Of a stretch of 64,000 nucleotides of DNA, positions 19,165-28,242 are shown piece by piece. Below the pieces are notes generated by a model. That model was not told the DNA's origin. It made no database searches and saw only the letters and a program-made list of their open reading frames with translations. Origin of the DNA: Pikeienuella piscinae (GTDB lineage: Bacteria > Pseudomonadota > Alphaproteobacteria > Rhodobacterales > Rhodobacteraceae); the NCBI RefSeq assembly GCF_011044155.1, contig NZ_CP049056.1, positions 744,001 through 808,000 of the forward strand, written 5' to 3'. Positions within the stretch are counted from its first letter, which is position 1. Every line of letters begins with the position of its first letter. The position numbers and the translations under genes were made by a program.

Positions 19165-20196
19165 GTGCGACCCACTGTCAACGATATCGCGCGGGAGGCC
19201 GGCGTCAGCCTCGCCACCGTGGACCGGGTGATGAACGCCCGCCCCGGCGTGCGCGAGACGACCGTGCTGCGCGTCAACGAGGCGATCCGGCGCCTCGGCT
19301 ATGTGCGCGACGTCGCCGCCGCCAATCTTGCGCGCGGGCGCAATTACCGCATGGCGTTCGTCATCCCCGACGGCGCGGGCCAGTTCCTCGCTTCGCTACG
19401 CGAAACCGTGGCCGCGTCGGCGGCGGCCGGCGCCGCGAGCCGCACCGCGATCGAGACGCTGACCTTTCCCGCCGAGGATCCGCACGCGCTGGTTCGCGCG
19501 CTCGGCGATCTGCCGAAACAGGGGTTCGACGGCGCCGCGATCATGGCGCCGGAGACGCCGCATGTGCGCGATGCGATCCGCGCACTCCATGAAAAGGGGT
19601 TGAAAGTCGTCGCGCTCGTCTCCGATCTGCCGAATACCGAGCGCGACCATTTCGTCGGCATCGACAACTTCGCGGCGGGACGCACGGCGGGTGTGCTTCT
19701 CGGCCGTTTCCTCGGCCCCCGTCCGGCGCCGGTGATGGTGCTCGCAACCTCGATGCAGCTACGCGAGAGCATCGAGCGCCGACTCGGTTTCGACGAGGTG
19801 ATGCGGCGCGATTTCCCGCATCTCACTCCGCTGCAAACCCTCGAGGGGCATGACGACCCTGACACCATCGCTCGCGCGATCGGAGAGATGCTGAAGAACG
19901 AACCGGCCGTCAGAGGCGTCTATTCGCTCGGCGCCGGCAACCGCGCGCTGACCCGCACGCTGGGGCGCATGGGCCGGCTCGACAACATGACCGTCGTCGC
20001 GCATGAACTGACCGCGCATAACCGCGACGCCGTCGCCTCCGGCGCCTTCGACGCCGTCATCACGCAGAATGTCGGCCATGTCGTCAGAAGCGCGCTCCGG
20101 GTTCTGCGCGCGCACACCGATGGGATGCCGATCGACGCGGCGCAGGAGCAGATCCGCATCGAGGTGGTGATACGCGAAAATCTACCCGCCCGATGA
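19165..20196 (+). CDS. LacI-family transcriptional regulator
   Basis: 343-aa regulator: N-terminal helix-turn-helix 'TVNDIAREAGVSLATVDRVMN' with hinge helix 'VAAANLARGR', then a periplasmic-binding-protein-like sensor domain ('AFVIPDGAGQFLASL', 'GIDNFAAGRTAGVLLGRFL', 'GVYSLGAGNRAL'). The GTG at 19165, 8 bp after GGAGGG, puts the HTH at the very N-terminus as usual; an upstream TTG at 19111 is less likely. It heads a co-directional island of isomerase, oxidoreductase, ABC transporter and DhaK-like kinase, and probably represses it in the absence of inducer. The palindrome at 22557-22574 is a candidate operator. Confidence 0.9.
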   Translation: MRPTVNDIAREAGVSLATVDRVMNARPGVRETTVLRVNEAIRRLGYVRDVAAANLARGRNYRMAFVIPDGAGQFLASLRETVAASAAAGAASRTAIETLTFPAEDPHALVRALGDLPKQGFDGAAIMAPETPHVRDAIRALHEKGLKVVALVSDLPNTERDHFVGIDNFAAGRTAGVLLGRFLGPRPAPVMVLATSMQLRESIERRLGFDEVMRRDFPHLTPLQTLEGHDDPDTIARAIGEMLKNEPAVRGVYSLGAGNRALTRTLGRMGRLDNMTVVAHELTAHNRDAVASGAFDAVITQNVGHVVRSALRVLRAHTDGMPIDAAQEQIRIEVVIRENLPAR

Positions 20197-20222
20197 AGCG
20201 ACGGCGCGATGAGGAGGAGACG

Positions 20223-21281
20223 ATGAGGACAATTCAGGGCCCGGCGCTTTTTCTCGCGCAGTTCGTCGGCGATGGCGCGCCCTTCAATTCATGGGACGGA
20301 CTCACAGGCTGGGCGGCGTCCTGCGGCTATTCCGGCGTGCAGGTTCCGAGTTGGGACGCGCGCCTTTTCGACCTTTTCCGCGCCGCCGAGTCGAAAGATT
20401 ACTGCGATGAGTTCGCCGGCGTAGCGGCGGACAGCGGCGTCGTGATCACCGAGCTTTCGGCGCATCTTCAGGGCCAGCTCGTCGCAGTTCACCCGGCCTA
20501 TGACGAGATATTCGACGGATTCGCGGCGCCCGAGGTGCGCGGGAACCCGAAGGCGCGGAGGGAATGGGCGGTCGATCAGGTGCGGCGGGCCATCGACGCC
20601 TCGCGCAATCTCGGCATCGATGCGCTGGCCGTCTTTTCCGGCGCGCTCGCCTGGCCCTATGTCTATCCTTGGCCGCAGCGCCCGGCCGGGCTGATCGAGA
20701 CAGCCTTCGACGAACTGGCCCGCCGCTGGCTCCCGCTCCTCGATCACGCCGAGGAGAAGGGCGTCGATCTCTGTTTCGAAATTCACCCCGGCGAAGACCT
20801 CCATGACGGGGCCTCCTTCGAGATGTTCCTCGAGCGCGTCGGCGGGCACGCCCGCGCCAAGATGCTCTACGACCCGTCGCATTACCTGCTTCAAGGGCTG
20901 GATTATCTCGCGAATATCGACATCTATCACGAGCGGATCGGCATGTTCCATGTCAAGGACGCCGAGTTGAACCCGACCGGAAGACAGGGCGTCTATGGCG
21001 GCTACCAGTCCTGGGCCGACCGCGCCGGGCGGTTCCGCAGCCTGGGCGACGGGCAGATCGATTTCGGCGCCATCTTCTCGAAGCTGGCGCATCGCGATTT
21101 CGGCGGCTGGGCGGTGGTCGAATGGGAGTGCGCGCTGAAACACCCGGAGGACGGCGCGCGCGAGGGCGCAGCCTTCGTCCGCGATCATATCATCCGCGTC
21201 ACCGAACGCGCCTTCGACGATTTCGCCGGCTCCGGCGCCGACGAAGCCGCCAACCGCCGCATTCTCGGGCTGGAGGGTTAG
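20223..21281 (+). CDS. sugar phosphate isomerase/epimerase-type TIM-barrel protein
   Basis: 352-aa member of the xylose-isomerase-like TIM-barrel superfamily. Putative metal ligands lie in 'DLCFEIHPGEDL', 'LYDPSHYLL', 'MFHVKDAE' and 'WAVVEWECALK'. The strong GAGGAGGA site before the ATG at 20223 fixes the start. The stop abuts the start of the Gfo/Idh gene (TAG-ATG). The pair isomerase plus Gfo/Idh oxidoreductase is frequent in polyol and rare-sugar pathways. Substrate unknown; an isomerase or epimerase of a free sugar or keto-sugar is the most likely role. Confidence 0.82.
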   Translation: MRTIQGPALFLAQFVGDGAPFNSWDGLTGWAASCGYSGVQVPSWDARLFDLFRAAESKDYCDEFAGVAADSGVVITELSAHLQGQLVAVHPAYDEIFDGFAAPEVRGNPKARREWAVDQVRRAIDASRNLGIDALAVFSGALAWPYVYPWPQRPAGLIETAFDELARRWLPLLDHAEEKGVDLCFEIHPGEDLHDGASFEMFLERVGGHARAKMLYDPSHYLLQGLDYLANIDIYHERIGMFHVKDAELNPTGRQGVYGGYQSWADRAGRFRSLGDGQIDFGAIFSKLAHRDFGGWAVVEWECALKHPEDGAREGAAFVRDHIIRVTERAFDDFAGSGADEAANRRILGLEG

Positions 21282-22427
21282 ATGGCGCGGATCAGGCTCG
21301 GCATGGTCGGCGGCGGGCGCGGCGCCTTCATCGGCGGCGTCCATCGGATTGCGTCGCGGCTCGACGATCATTTCGAGCTTGTCGCCGGCTGTTTCAGCGC
21401 GGATGCGGATCGTTCGTGCGCCTCGGGCGGGGATCTCGGTCTAACCCCGCACAGGGTCTACAGTGATTTCGACGCGATGGCGAAGCGCGAGGCGCGACTG
21501 AAGGCCGGCGTCGAAGCCGTGGCCATCGTCACCCCGAACCACATGCACGCGGCGCCGGCGAAGGCGTTCCTGAGGCGCGGCGTTCATGTCATCTGCGACA
21601 AGCCGATGACGACGACGCTGCGGGAAGCGAAGTCTCTCGCCAAAGCCGTCGAAAGCTCGGACGCGCTCTTCATCCTCACCCATAACTATACCGGCTATCC
21701 AATGGTCCGGCAGGCGCGGGAGATGATTCGCAAGGGCGCGCTCGGCGCGATCCGACTCGTCCAGGTCGAGTACGCGCAGGACTGGCTGACCGAACCGCTG
21801 GAGGAAACCGGGCAGAAACAGGCCGCGTGGCGCACCGACCCTGCGCGTTCGGGCCCCGGCGGCGCCATCGGCGATATCGGCACGCACGCCTTCAACCTCG
21901 TCGGTTTCATCACCGGGCTGGAGGTCGAGGCGCTCTCAGCCGATCTCCAGAGCTTCGTTCCCGAACGGAGGGTCGACGACAACGCCCATGTCATGCTCCG
22001 ACTGGAAGACGGGGCGCGCGGGATGCTCTGGTGCTCGCAGATCGCACCCGGAAACGAGAACGCGCTGCGGGTGCGCATCTATGGAGCGAAAGGCGGCCTC
22101 GAATGGGCGCAGGAGGCGCCAGATACGCTCTGGCACGCGCCACTGGGCGAACCAAAGCGGCGGATCACCCGCGCCGGCCCCGGCGCGGGAGCGGCGGCGG
22201 CGCGGATGAGCCGCACGCCCGCCGGCCATCCTGAGGGCTATCTGGAGGGGTTCGCGAATATCTACGCCGAGGCGGCGGCGGCGATCCGCGCGCGTCAGGC
22301 CGGGGCGCCGCCGGAACCGGCGGCGACCCTCCCCGGCGTGCGCGAAGGGCTTGCGGGGGTCGCCTTCGTCGACGCCTGCATCCGTTCATCCACCCGCAAC
22401 GGCGCCTGGGTGCGGCCGGCGGTCTGA
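21282..22427 (+). CDS. Gfo/Idh/MocA-family oxidoreductase
   Basis: 381-aa NAD(P)-dependent dehydrogenase. The Rossmann motif is 'LGMVGGGRGAFIGGVH' at the N-terminus, followed by 'AVAIVTPNHMHAAPAKAFL' and the catalytic-Lys motif 'VICDKPMT' ('EKP' in most members, here 'DKP'). 'GAIGDIGTHAFNLVGFI' supplies the C-terminal-domain residues Asp and His near the substrate. It follows the isomerase gene with no gap. Likely oxidises or reduces a cyclitol or sugar carried by the downstream transporter; the exact substrate is not inferable. Confidence 0.87.
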   Translation: MARIRLGMVGGGRGAFIGGVHRIASRLDDHFELVAGCFSADADRSCASGGDLGLTPHRVYSDFDAMAKREARLKAGVEAVAIVTPNHMHAAPAKAFLRRGVHVICDKPMTTTLREAKSLAKAVESSDALFILTHNYTGYPMVRQAREMIRKGALGAIRLVQVEYAQDWLTEPLEETGQKQAAWRTDPARSGPGGAIGDIGTHAFNLVGFITGLEVEALSADLQSFVPERRVDDNAHVMLRLEDGARGMLWCSQIAPGNENALRVRIYGAKGGLEWAQEAPDTLWHAPLGEPKRRITRAGPGAGAAAARMSRTPAGHPEGYLEGFANIYAEAAAAIRARQAGAPPEPAATLPGVREGLAGVAFVDACIRSSTRNGAWVRPAV

Positions 22428-22556
22428 AGCGACGTTACGTCTGGCCCGGCGGGAGCCCGCACCGACGGCTATGTTGGCGCGCGGTGCGAACACACCACCG
22501 GCCGCGAACGCGCGCTCCTGAAGACCGTTGTAAACACGCGCACCCGTCGATCACAA

Positions 22557-22574
22557 ATGAGGGACGTACCTCAT
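22557..22574. promoter_or_regulatory. candidate LacI-type operator
   Basis: ATGAGGGACGTACCTCAT is an 18-bp palindrome with a central CG and one mismatched pair, the form typical of LacI-family operators. It lies in the 250-bp gap before the binding-protein gene, 7 bp upstream of a -35-like TTTACA, close to a co-directional LacI-family gene. Confidence 0.55.
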
Positions 22575-22581
22575 AAATCCG

Positions 22582-22611
22582 TTTACAGTCTTGGCGCCCC
22601 CGCCCTATCCT
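22582..22611 (+). promoter_or_regulatory. candidate promoter of the sugar ABC operon
   Basis: TTTACA (22582-22587), an 18-bp spacer, and TATCCT (22606-22611) give a sigma-70-like promoter 66 bp before the binding-protein start. The palindrome at 22557-22574 sits just upstream. Nothing else was recognised in 22428-22556 beyond a TGTAAAC half-site near 22529. Confidence 0.4.
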
Positions 22612-22677
22612 CATTCACAAGCTCAAAAGCCGGGGGATTCGAACCGGCCACATCGACCTCTGGGAGGGGGATCAGCC

Positions 22678-24006
22678 ATGAAATCCACGCATCTCGCCTT
22701 GACGGCGACCACAGCGATCGCGGTGGCGTTCGCCGCCCCCGGCGCCGCCAGCGCCGAAGATCTCACGCTCTGCTGGGCGTCCTGGGACCCGGCCAACGCG
22801 CTCGTGGAACTTTCGAAGGACTTCGAGAAGCAGTCGGGCCACTCGATGAATTTCGAATTCGTTCCCTGGACGAATTTCACCGATCGGATGCTGAACGAAC
22901 TCAACTCCGGCGGTCAGCTCTGCGACCTGATGATTGGCGACAGCCAGTGGATCGGCGGCGCGGCTGAAAACGGGCATTACATCAAGCTGAACGATTTCTT
23001 CGACGCCAACGGCATCAAGATGGACGACTTCATCGACGCCACGGTGACCGGCTATTCGGAGTGGCCAAAGAACACGCCGAACTACTGGGCCCTGCCCGCG
23101 TTCGGCGACGTCGTCGGCTGGACCTATCGCAAGGATTGGTTCGAGCGGCCGGAGCTTCAGGCCGAGTTCAAGGAGAAATACGACCGCGATCTGGCCCCCC
23201 CGGCGACATTCGCCGAACTGAAGGACATCGCGGCGTTCTTCCAGGACCGCGAGATCGACGGCACCACGGTCTACGGCGCCTCAATCTACACCGAGCGCGG
23301 CTCCGAGGGCATCACCATGGGCGCGATGGACGTGCTCTACAGTTTCGGCTTCCAGTATCAGAACCCGGACAAGCCCTATGACATGGAGGGCTATGTCAAT
23401 TCGCCCGGCGCGATCGCCGGGCTCGAATACTACAAGGAACTCTATGATTGCTGCACGCCGCCGGGCTCGTCCAACGGCTACATGAGCGAGGGCATCGACG
23501 CATTCAAGTCGGGTCAGGTCGCGATGCAGATGAACTTCGCCTTCACCTGGCCGGGATTCGAGAACGACGCCAATGTCGGCGGCGGCAAGACAGGCTATTT
23601 CGTCAACCCGGCCGGACCCGATGGCGACCAGTTCGCGCAGCTCGGCGGACAGGGCATTTCGGTCGTCGCCTATTCCGAGAAGCAGGACGCCGCGCTTGAG
23701 TACATCAAGTGGTTCGCCCAGCCCGAAGTGCAGGCGCAATGGTGGAAGATGGGCGGCTATTCCTGCCTCAAGGCCGTGACGCTGGCGCCGGACTTCCCAT
23801 CCAGCCAGCCCTACGCGCAGACCTTTCTCGATTCGATGGCGGTGGTGAAGGATTTCTGGGCGGAGCCGAGCTACGCCATTCTGCTGCAGGACACGCAGAA
23901 GCGTTTCCACGATTACGTCGTCGCCGGCAACGGCACGGCCGAGGAGGCGCTGAATGGTCTGGTACGGGACTGGACAGAAACCTTCGAGGATGACGGCAAG
24001 CTCTGA
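22678..24006 (+). CDS. sugar/polyol ABC transporter substrate-binding protein
   Basis: 442-aa periplasmic family-1 binding protein. Signal peptide MKSTHLALTATTAIAVAFAAPGAASA with AxA cleavage near residue 25. The mature protein has the typical 'LNELNSGGQLCDLMIGDSQW' and 'DAFKSGQVAMQMNFAFTWP' regions of this fold. The start follows GGGAGGGGG. Its operon organisation (binding protein, two permeases, a 65-aa membrane protein, two distinct ATPases) resembles the rhizobial GlpSTPQUV glycerol transporter, but ligand identity cannot be read from sequence. A 12-bp hairpin follows the stop. Confidence 0.88.
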   Translation: MKSTHLALTATTAIAVAFAAPGAASAEDLTLCWASWDPANALVELSKDFEKQSGHSMNFEFVPWTNFTDRMLNELNSGGQLCDLMIGDSQWIGGAAENGHYIKLNDFFDANGIKMDDFIDATVTGYSEWPKNTPNYWALPAFGDVVGWTYRKDWFERPELQAEFKEKYDRDLAPPATFAELKDIAAFFQDREIDGTTVYGASIYTERGSEGITMGAMDVLYSFGFQYQNPDKPYDMEGYVNSPGAIAGLEYYKELYDCCTPPGSSNGYMSEGIDAFKSGQVAMQMNFAFTWPGFENDANVGGGKTGYFVNPAGPDGDQFAQLGGQGISVVAYSEKQDAALEYIKWFAQPEVQAQWWKMGGYSCLKAVTLAPDFPSSQPYAQTFLDSMAVVKDFWAEPSYAILLQDTQKRFHDYVVAGNGTAEEALNGLVRDWTETFEDDGKL

Positions 24007-24020
24007 GCCGCCGCGTCTTT

Positions 24021-24050
24021 CGGGCGGGGCGTGTGGAGACGCCCCGCCCG
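24021..24050 (+). terminator. 12-bp GC hairpin between binding-protein and permease genes
   Basis: Perfect inverted repeat CGGGCGGGGCGT / ACGCCCCGCCCG with a 6-nt loop, 14 bp after the stop codon and 25 bp before the next start. There is no T-run, so it is more likely an attenuating or mRNA-stabilising stem-loop giving excess binding protein than a full terminator. Confidence 0.55.
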
Positions 24051-24075
24051 ATCATGCCGAAACAGGATTCGGGTA

Positions 24076-25023
24076 ATGAGCGACGAGACCACGACCGGCG
24101 CCGCGCCGCGGCTTTCCGTGCGCCTTGCGCGGCGCCTCGGCGGGCTGTCCGACCGGGCGATCGCGTGGCTCTTTGTCGGGCCGACGGTGTTTCTTCTGCT
24201 CGCGATCAACATCTTTCCGCTGATCTGGACAATCCGGCTCAGCCTGACCAATTACCGCGCCAACCGCGCCAACGCGGATGTCAAATGGGTGGGGCTGCGC
24301 AATTATGAACGCATCCTCACCGACCCGGACATCTGGAACTCGATGCAGGCGACGGCGCATTTCCTGATCTGGACGCTGGCGCTGCAGGTGCTGATCGGCT
24401 TCGGACTAGCTTATCTGATCAACAAGAAATTCAAGGGCGACAATTTTTGGACCACGGTCATCGTGCTGCCGATGATGCTGTCGCCCGCCGTAGTCGGCAA
24501 TTTCTGGACATTCCTCTACCAGCCGCAGATCGGTCTCTTCAATTATGGCGTCGCCTTTCTCACCGGCGCGGACCCTTCGTCCTTCACCATGATCGGCGAT
24601 GTCGATCTCGCGCCCTGGGCGATCGTCATCGTCGATACGTGGATGTGGACGCCATTCGTGATGCTGATCTGCCTCGCCGGGCTGCGCTCCATCCCCGACA
24701 GCATCTACGAGGCGGCGGAGTGCGACCGGGCCAGCAAATGGCGGCAGTTCTGGACCATCACCGTGCCCATGGCTCTCCCGTTCCTGATGCTCGCGGTGCT
24801 TTTCCGCGGCATTGAGAATTTCAAGATGTTCGACCTGGTGGTGCAACTGACCGGCGGCGGGCCGGGCAGCGTGACCGAACTCACCTCGATCACGCTCAAG
24901 CGCGAGGCGTTCGAGAAATGGCGCACCGGCTACGCCAGCGCATACGCGGTCATTCTTTTCGTCGTGGTTTTCGGACTCGCCTCAATCTACGTGAAGGCTC
25001 TGAACAAGGTGAAGGAGCGATGA
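24076..25023 (+). CDS. sugar ABC transporter permease (MalF/UgpA type)
   Basis: 315-aa inner-membrane permease with about six helices. The cytoplasmic EAA loop reads 'IYEAAECDRASKWRQFWTITVPMALP', the contact with the ATPase. The ATG at 24076 (MSDETTTG) is preferred; upstream in-frame codons precede the ribosome site. It overlaps the second permease gene by 4 bp (ATGA). It pairs with the MalG-type subunit that follows. Confidence 0.9.
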   Translation: MSDETTTGAAPRLSVRLARRLGGLSDRAIAWLFVGPTVFLLLAINIFPLIWTIRLSLTNYRANRANADVKWVGLRNYERILTDPDIWNSMQATAHFLIWTLALQVLIGFGLAYLINKKFKGDNFWTTVIVLPMMLSPAVVGNFWTFLYQPQIGLFNYGVAFLTGADPSSFTMIGDVDLAPWAIVIVDTWMWTPFVMLICLAGLRSIPDSIYEAAECDRASKWRQFWTITVPMALPFLMLAVLFRGIENFKMFDLVVQLTGGGPGSVTELTSITLKREAFEKWRTGYASAYAVILFVVVFGLASIYVKALNKVKER

Positions 25024-25955
25024 GTTTTTCCATCACCGAAGCCACGCGCGGGCAGAAATGGATCGCAGGAATCCTTGTCGTCGGCTACGCGCTGATCACG
25101 ATCCTGCCGCTTCTGTGGATCGTCGCCACCGGCTTCAAGTCGCCCTCCGACGCCATCGCCTATCCGCCGAAGGTGGTTTTCGAGCCGACGCTCGAAGGTT
25201 ACGTGAACCTCTTCACCACCCGCACGAGGATGACGCCCGAAACGCTCGAGGAGCTGGGTCCGCCGGCGACCTGGTATGACCGCATCGTCCGGCAATACGA
25301 CATGGTCATCTCCGGGCCGAGCCGTTATGGCGAACGCTTCCTGAACTCGGTCGTCATCGGCTTCGGCTCGACCTTCCTCTCGGTCTTTCTCGGCACGCTG
25401 GCGGCCTATGCGTTCAGCCGGTTCAGGGTGCCGCTGAAGGACGATCTGATGTTCTTCATCCTCTCGACGCGGATGATGCCGCCGATCGCCATCGCCATCC
25501 CGATCTTCCTGATGTTCCGCCAACTCGGGCTTTCGGACACGCATCTCGGCATGATCCTGCTCTACACGGCGGTGAATCTTTCGCTGTCGGTGTGGCTGCT
25601 GAAAGGCTTCATCGACGAGATCCCCGTCGAATATGAAGAAGCGGCGCTGATCGACGGCTACACCCGCTTTCAGGCATTCTACAAGGTCGTGTTGCCGCAG
25701 GCGGCGACCGGCATCGCGTCGACGGCGATCTTCTGCCTGATCTTCTCATGGAACGAATACGCCTTCGCCGTTCTCCTGACCTCCGGCACGGCGCAGACCG
25801 CGCCGCCCTTCATTCCGACGATCATCGGGGTCGGGAAGGACTGGCCCGCCGTCGCTGCGGGCGCGACGCTGTTTCTCGTCCCGGTGATGGTGTTCACCAT
25901 CCTGCTGCGCAAACACCTGCTGCGCGGCATCACCTTCGGAGCGGTGCGAAAATGA
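25020..25955 (+). CDS. sugar ABC transporter permease (MalG/UgpE type)
   Basis: 311-aa second permease. The EAA loop is 'VEYEEAALIDGYTRFQAFYKVVLPQA'. There is an unusually long periplasmic stretch after TM1 (about residues 50-110, including 'TRTRMTPETLEELGPPATWYDRIV'), seen in polyol-type relatives. Starts in an ATGA overlap after GAAGGAGCG, and itself overlaps the next small gene by 4 bp. Confidence 0.9.
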   Translation: MSFSITEATRGQKWIAGILVVGYALITILPLLWIVATGFKSPSDAIAYPPKVVFEPTLEGYVNLFTTRTRMTPETLEELGPPATWYDRIVRQYDMVISGPSRYGERFLNSVVIGFGSTFLSVFLGTLAAYAFSRFRVPLKDDLMFFILSTRMMPPIAIAIPIFLMFRQLGLSDTHLGMILLYTAVNLSLSVWLLKGFIDEIPVEYEEAALIDGYTRFQAFYKVVLPQAATGIASTAIFCLIFSWNEYAFAVLLTSGTAQTAPPFIPTIIGVGKDWPAVAAGATLFLVPVMVFTILLRKHLLRGITFGAVRK

Positions 25956-26149
25956 ATCGCGTGAAGAGCCAGGACAGCAAGCCGCGTCTTTTCCGTCGCG
26001 GGCCGTGGGAGATGGCCGCGACGATCATCATCGCGGCCGGCGTCGTGATGATGATGCAGCCCTTCGCGCTCGCGCTCTACACTTGGTCCTTCATCGTCAC
26101 ATTGGTCGGCACGGTGATGTTCATCGTCGTCAGCCATTTTCCCGAATAG
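25952..26149 (+). CDS. 65-aa membrane protein of the polyol-type ABC operon
   Basis: Small protein with a basic N-terminus (MNRVKSQDSKPRLFRRGPWE) and two closely spaced hydrophobic helices ('MAATIIIAAGVVMMMQPFAL' and 'SFIVTLVGTVMFIVVS'). It overlaps the MalG-type gene (ATGA) and is 3 bp before the first ATPase gene, so it is firmly inside the operon. A small membrane ORF in this place is also described in glycerol-type ABC operons. Probable accessory subunit; biochemical role unknown. Confidence 0.75.
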   Translation: MNRVKSQDSKPRLFRRGPWEMAATIIIAAGVVMMMQPFALALYTWSFIVTLVGTVMFIVVSHFPE

Positions 26150-26152
26150 CGC

Positions 26153-27244
26153 ATGGCTCAGATCCTCATCCGCAATCTCCGCAAGGAATTCGGCGATTTC
26201 ACCGCCGTCCGGTCATCGACCTTCACCGTCGAGGACGGGGAGTTCTTCATGCTGCTCGGCCCCTCAGGCTGCGGCAAGACCACGACGCTGCGGATGATCG
26301 CCGGGCTGGAACTGCCGACATCGGGCGAGATCCTGATCGGCGGAGAAGATGTCAGCCGCAAACCCGCCAGCCAGCGCGACATCGCCTTCGTCTTCCAGAT
26401 GTTCGCGCTCTATCCGCACATGAACGTGCGCCAGAATATCGCCTATCCGCTCATCAGTCAGGGCATGCGGCGACGCGAGGCGAAGGCGAAGGTGCTGGAG
26501 GTCGCGCGCCTGCTCGGGATCGAGGACATCCTGAACCGGCCGGTCGGCGGACTCTCCGGCGGCGATCGTCAGCGCATCGCCCTCGGCCGCGCCATCGTGC
26601 GCGACCCCAAATGCTTTCTCATGGATGAGCCGCTCGGCGCGCTCGACGCTGAGTTCCGCGAGCATATGGCGGAGGAGTTGCGCGCGCTCCATGACCGCAT
26701 GGGCGCGACCACGGTCTATGTCACGCATGACCAGCTGGAGGCGATGCAGATGGGCGACAAGATCGTCGTGATGAACCACGGCGTCGTCGAACAGTTCGGC
26801 GCGCCGCAGGACATCTACGATCACCCGGCGACGATGTTCGTCGCCGATTTCATCGGCTCGCCGTCAATGAATTTCCTTGCATTCGACGCCGCGCTCGCCG
26901 CCGGAGACGCCGTAGTCCGGCTTGGCGAAACGGATATCGCCATTCCCACGCTCCGGGAGGCCGCCTCTGGCGCGCTCGCGCTTGGTGTCCGGCCCGAACA
27001 CCTGCATCTCAGCGACGCCGCCCCGCTCCGCGCCCGGATCGAAGCGGTGGAATATCTCGGCGCGAGCCAGATCGTCACGCTCTCCACGCCGCACGGTCAG
27101 GTCCGCGTCCGAACGCCAGTCGGTGAAGGCGGCGGCGTCGGCGACATCACCGGACTGGCGCTGGACACCTCCACGCTGTCGCTTTTCGACGCCAATTCGG
27201 GCCGCGCGCTGCGCACTGCCGCGAACGAGGCCGCGCATGGCTGA
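26153..27244 (+). CDS. ABC transporter ATP-binding protein 1 (UgpC/MalK type)
   Basis: 363-aa ATPase: Walker A 'GPSGCGKTT', Q-loop 'FVFQMFALYPHM', signature 'LSGGDRQRIALGRA' (Asp for the usual Gln), Walker B 'CFLMDEPLGALD', switch 'VTHDQLEAM'. The C-terminal 120 residues form a TOBE-type regulatory domain ('GVRPEHLHL'). The second, different ATPase gene overlaps its end by 8 bp, so the transporter probably uses an ATPase heterodimer. Confidence 0.9.
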   Translation: MAQILIRNLRKEFGDFTAVRSSTFTVEDGEFFMLLGPSGCGKTTTLRMIAGLELPTSGEILIGGEDVSRKPASQRDIAFVFQMFALYPHMNVRQNIAYPLISQGMRRREAKAKVLEVARLLGIEDILNRPVGGLSGGDRQRIALGRAIVRDPKCFLMDEPLGALDAEFREHMAEELRALHDRMGATTVYVTHDQLEAMQMGDKIVVMNHGVVEQFGAPQDIYDHPATMFVADFIGSPSMNFLAFDAALAAGDAVVRLGETDIAIPTLREAASGALALGVRPEHLHLSDAAPLRARIEAVEYLGASQIVTLSTPHGQVRVRTPVGEGGGVGDITGLALDTSTLSLFDANSGRALRTAANEAAHG

Positions 27245-28232
27245 GGTCGTTCTCGACAGGCTATCAAAATCCTTCGGCGCCGCCCGCGCGCTTCAGGATG
27301 TGACTCTGACCGTGCCGGATGGCGGATTCGTCGTCCTCCTCGGCCCGACAGGGGCCGGCAAGACCACGACGCTCAGACTGATCGCCGGGCTGGAGACGCC
27401 GGACGCCGGCGATGTCCGCATCGACGGGCGCTCCGTGTTGGCGGACACCCCGGCCCGGCGCGACGTCGCGATGGTCTTTCAGCAATATTCACTCTATCCG
27501 CATCTCACGGTGCGGGAAAACCTCGCCTTTCCGCTCCGCTCGCCGGTCCTGAACCTCCCGGCCGACCAGATCGCGCAACGCGTCGGCGAGGTGGCGGAAG
27601 TGTTGCATATCTCGGCCAAGCTCGACAACAAGGCGACGGCGCTTTCCGGCGGAGAGATGCAACGCGTCTCGATCGGCCGGGCGCTGGTCCGCCGGCCGCG
27701 CATATATCTGATGGATGAGCCGCTCTCTTCGCTCGACGCCAAACTCAGGGCGGAACTTCGGATCGAGCTGAAACGCATTCAGCGCGAAGCCGGCGCGACG
27801 CTGCTCTACGTCACCCACGATCAGATCGAGGCGATGACCATGGCCACCCATGTCGGAGTGCTTGACGAGGGACGTCTCGCGCAATTCGGTCCGCCCCGCG
27901 AAATCTACGAGAATCCCGTCAGTATCCATGTCGCCGCGCGGTTGGGCCAACCTCGGATCAATACGCTTCCCGCCGGCCTCTTCGGCCCCGCCCCTGATGG
28001 AGCCGCGACCATCGGGCTCCGCCCCGAACATATCCGTGAGGGCGAGGGGCGCGAGGCCAGCGTCGTGCGCGTCGAGCGCCTCGGCGATCAGACCCGCCTG
28101 CACCTCACGCTCGACGGCCATGAGGTCATCGCGCTTACCGACCCGCACAGCCCCCTCAGGCCCGGCGAGACCATCTCCATCCAGCCGCGCGAACCACTTT
28201 ATTTCAACGCCGCCGGCGCGCGTATCCGTTAG
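27237..28232 (+). CDS. ABC transporter ATP-binding protein 2 (UgpC/MalK type)
   Basis: 331-aa ATPase, divergent from its upstream neighbour: Walker A 'GPTGAGKTT', 'MVFQQYSLYPHL', signature 'LSGGEMQRVSIGRA', Walker B 'IYLMDEPLSSLD', 'VTHDQIEAMTM', and a shorter TOBE domain ('GLRPEHIREGEG'). Two non-identical ATPases in one operon is unusual for CUT1 transporters, which normally use one, but is known for glycerol-type systems. Start at 27237 lies within the end of the preceding gene. Confidence 0.9.
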   Translation: MAEVVLDRLSKSFGAARALQDVTLTVPDGGFVVLLGPTGAGKTTTLRLIAGLETPDAGDVRIDGRSVLADTPARRDVAMVFQQYSLYPHLTVRENLAFPLRSPVLNLPADQIAQRVGEVAEVLHISAKLDNKATALSGGEMQRVSIGRALVRRPRIYLMDEPLSSLDAKLRAELRIELKRIQREAGATLLYVTHDQIEAMTMATHVGVLDEGRLAQFGPPREIYENPVSIHVAARLGQPRINTLPAGLFGPAPDGAATIGLRPEHIREGEGREASVVRVERLGDQTRLHLTLDGHEVIALTDPHSPLRPGETISIQPREPLYFNAAGARIR

Positions 28233-28242
28233 GGAGCCTCCG

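Noticed and set aside
22634-22650. Second T-arm-like string (GGATTCGAACC) before the sugar-binding-protein gene
   Set aside because: Flanking bases do not pair as a T stem and no other tRNA parts exist; taken as chance.
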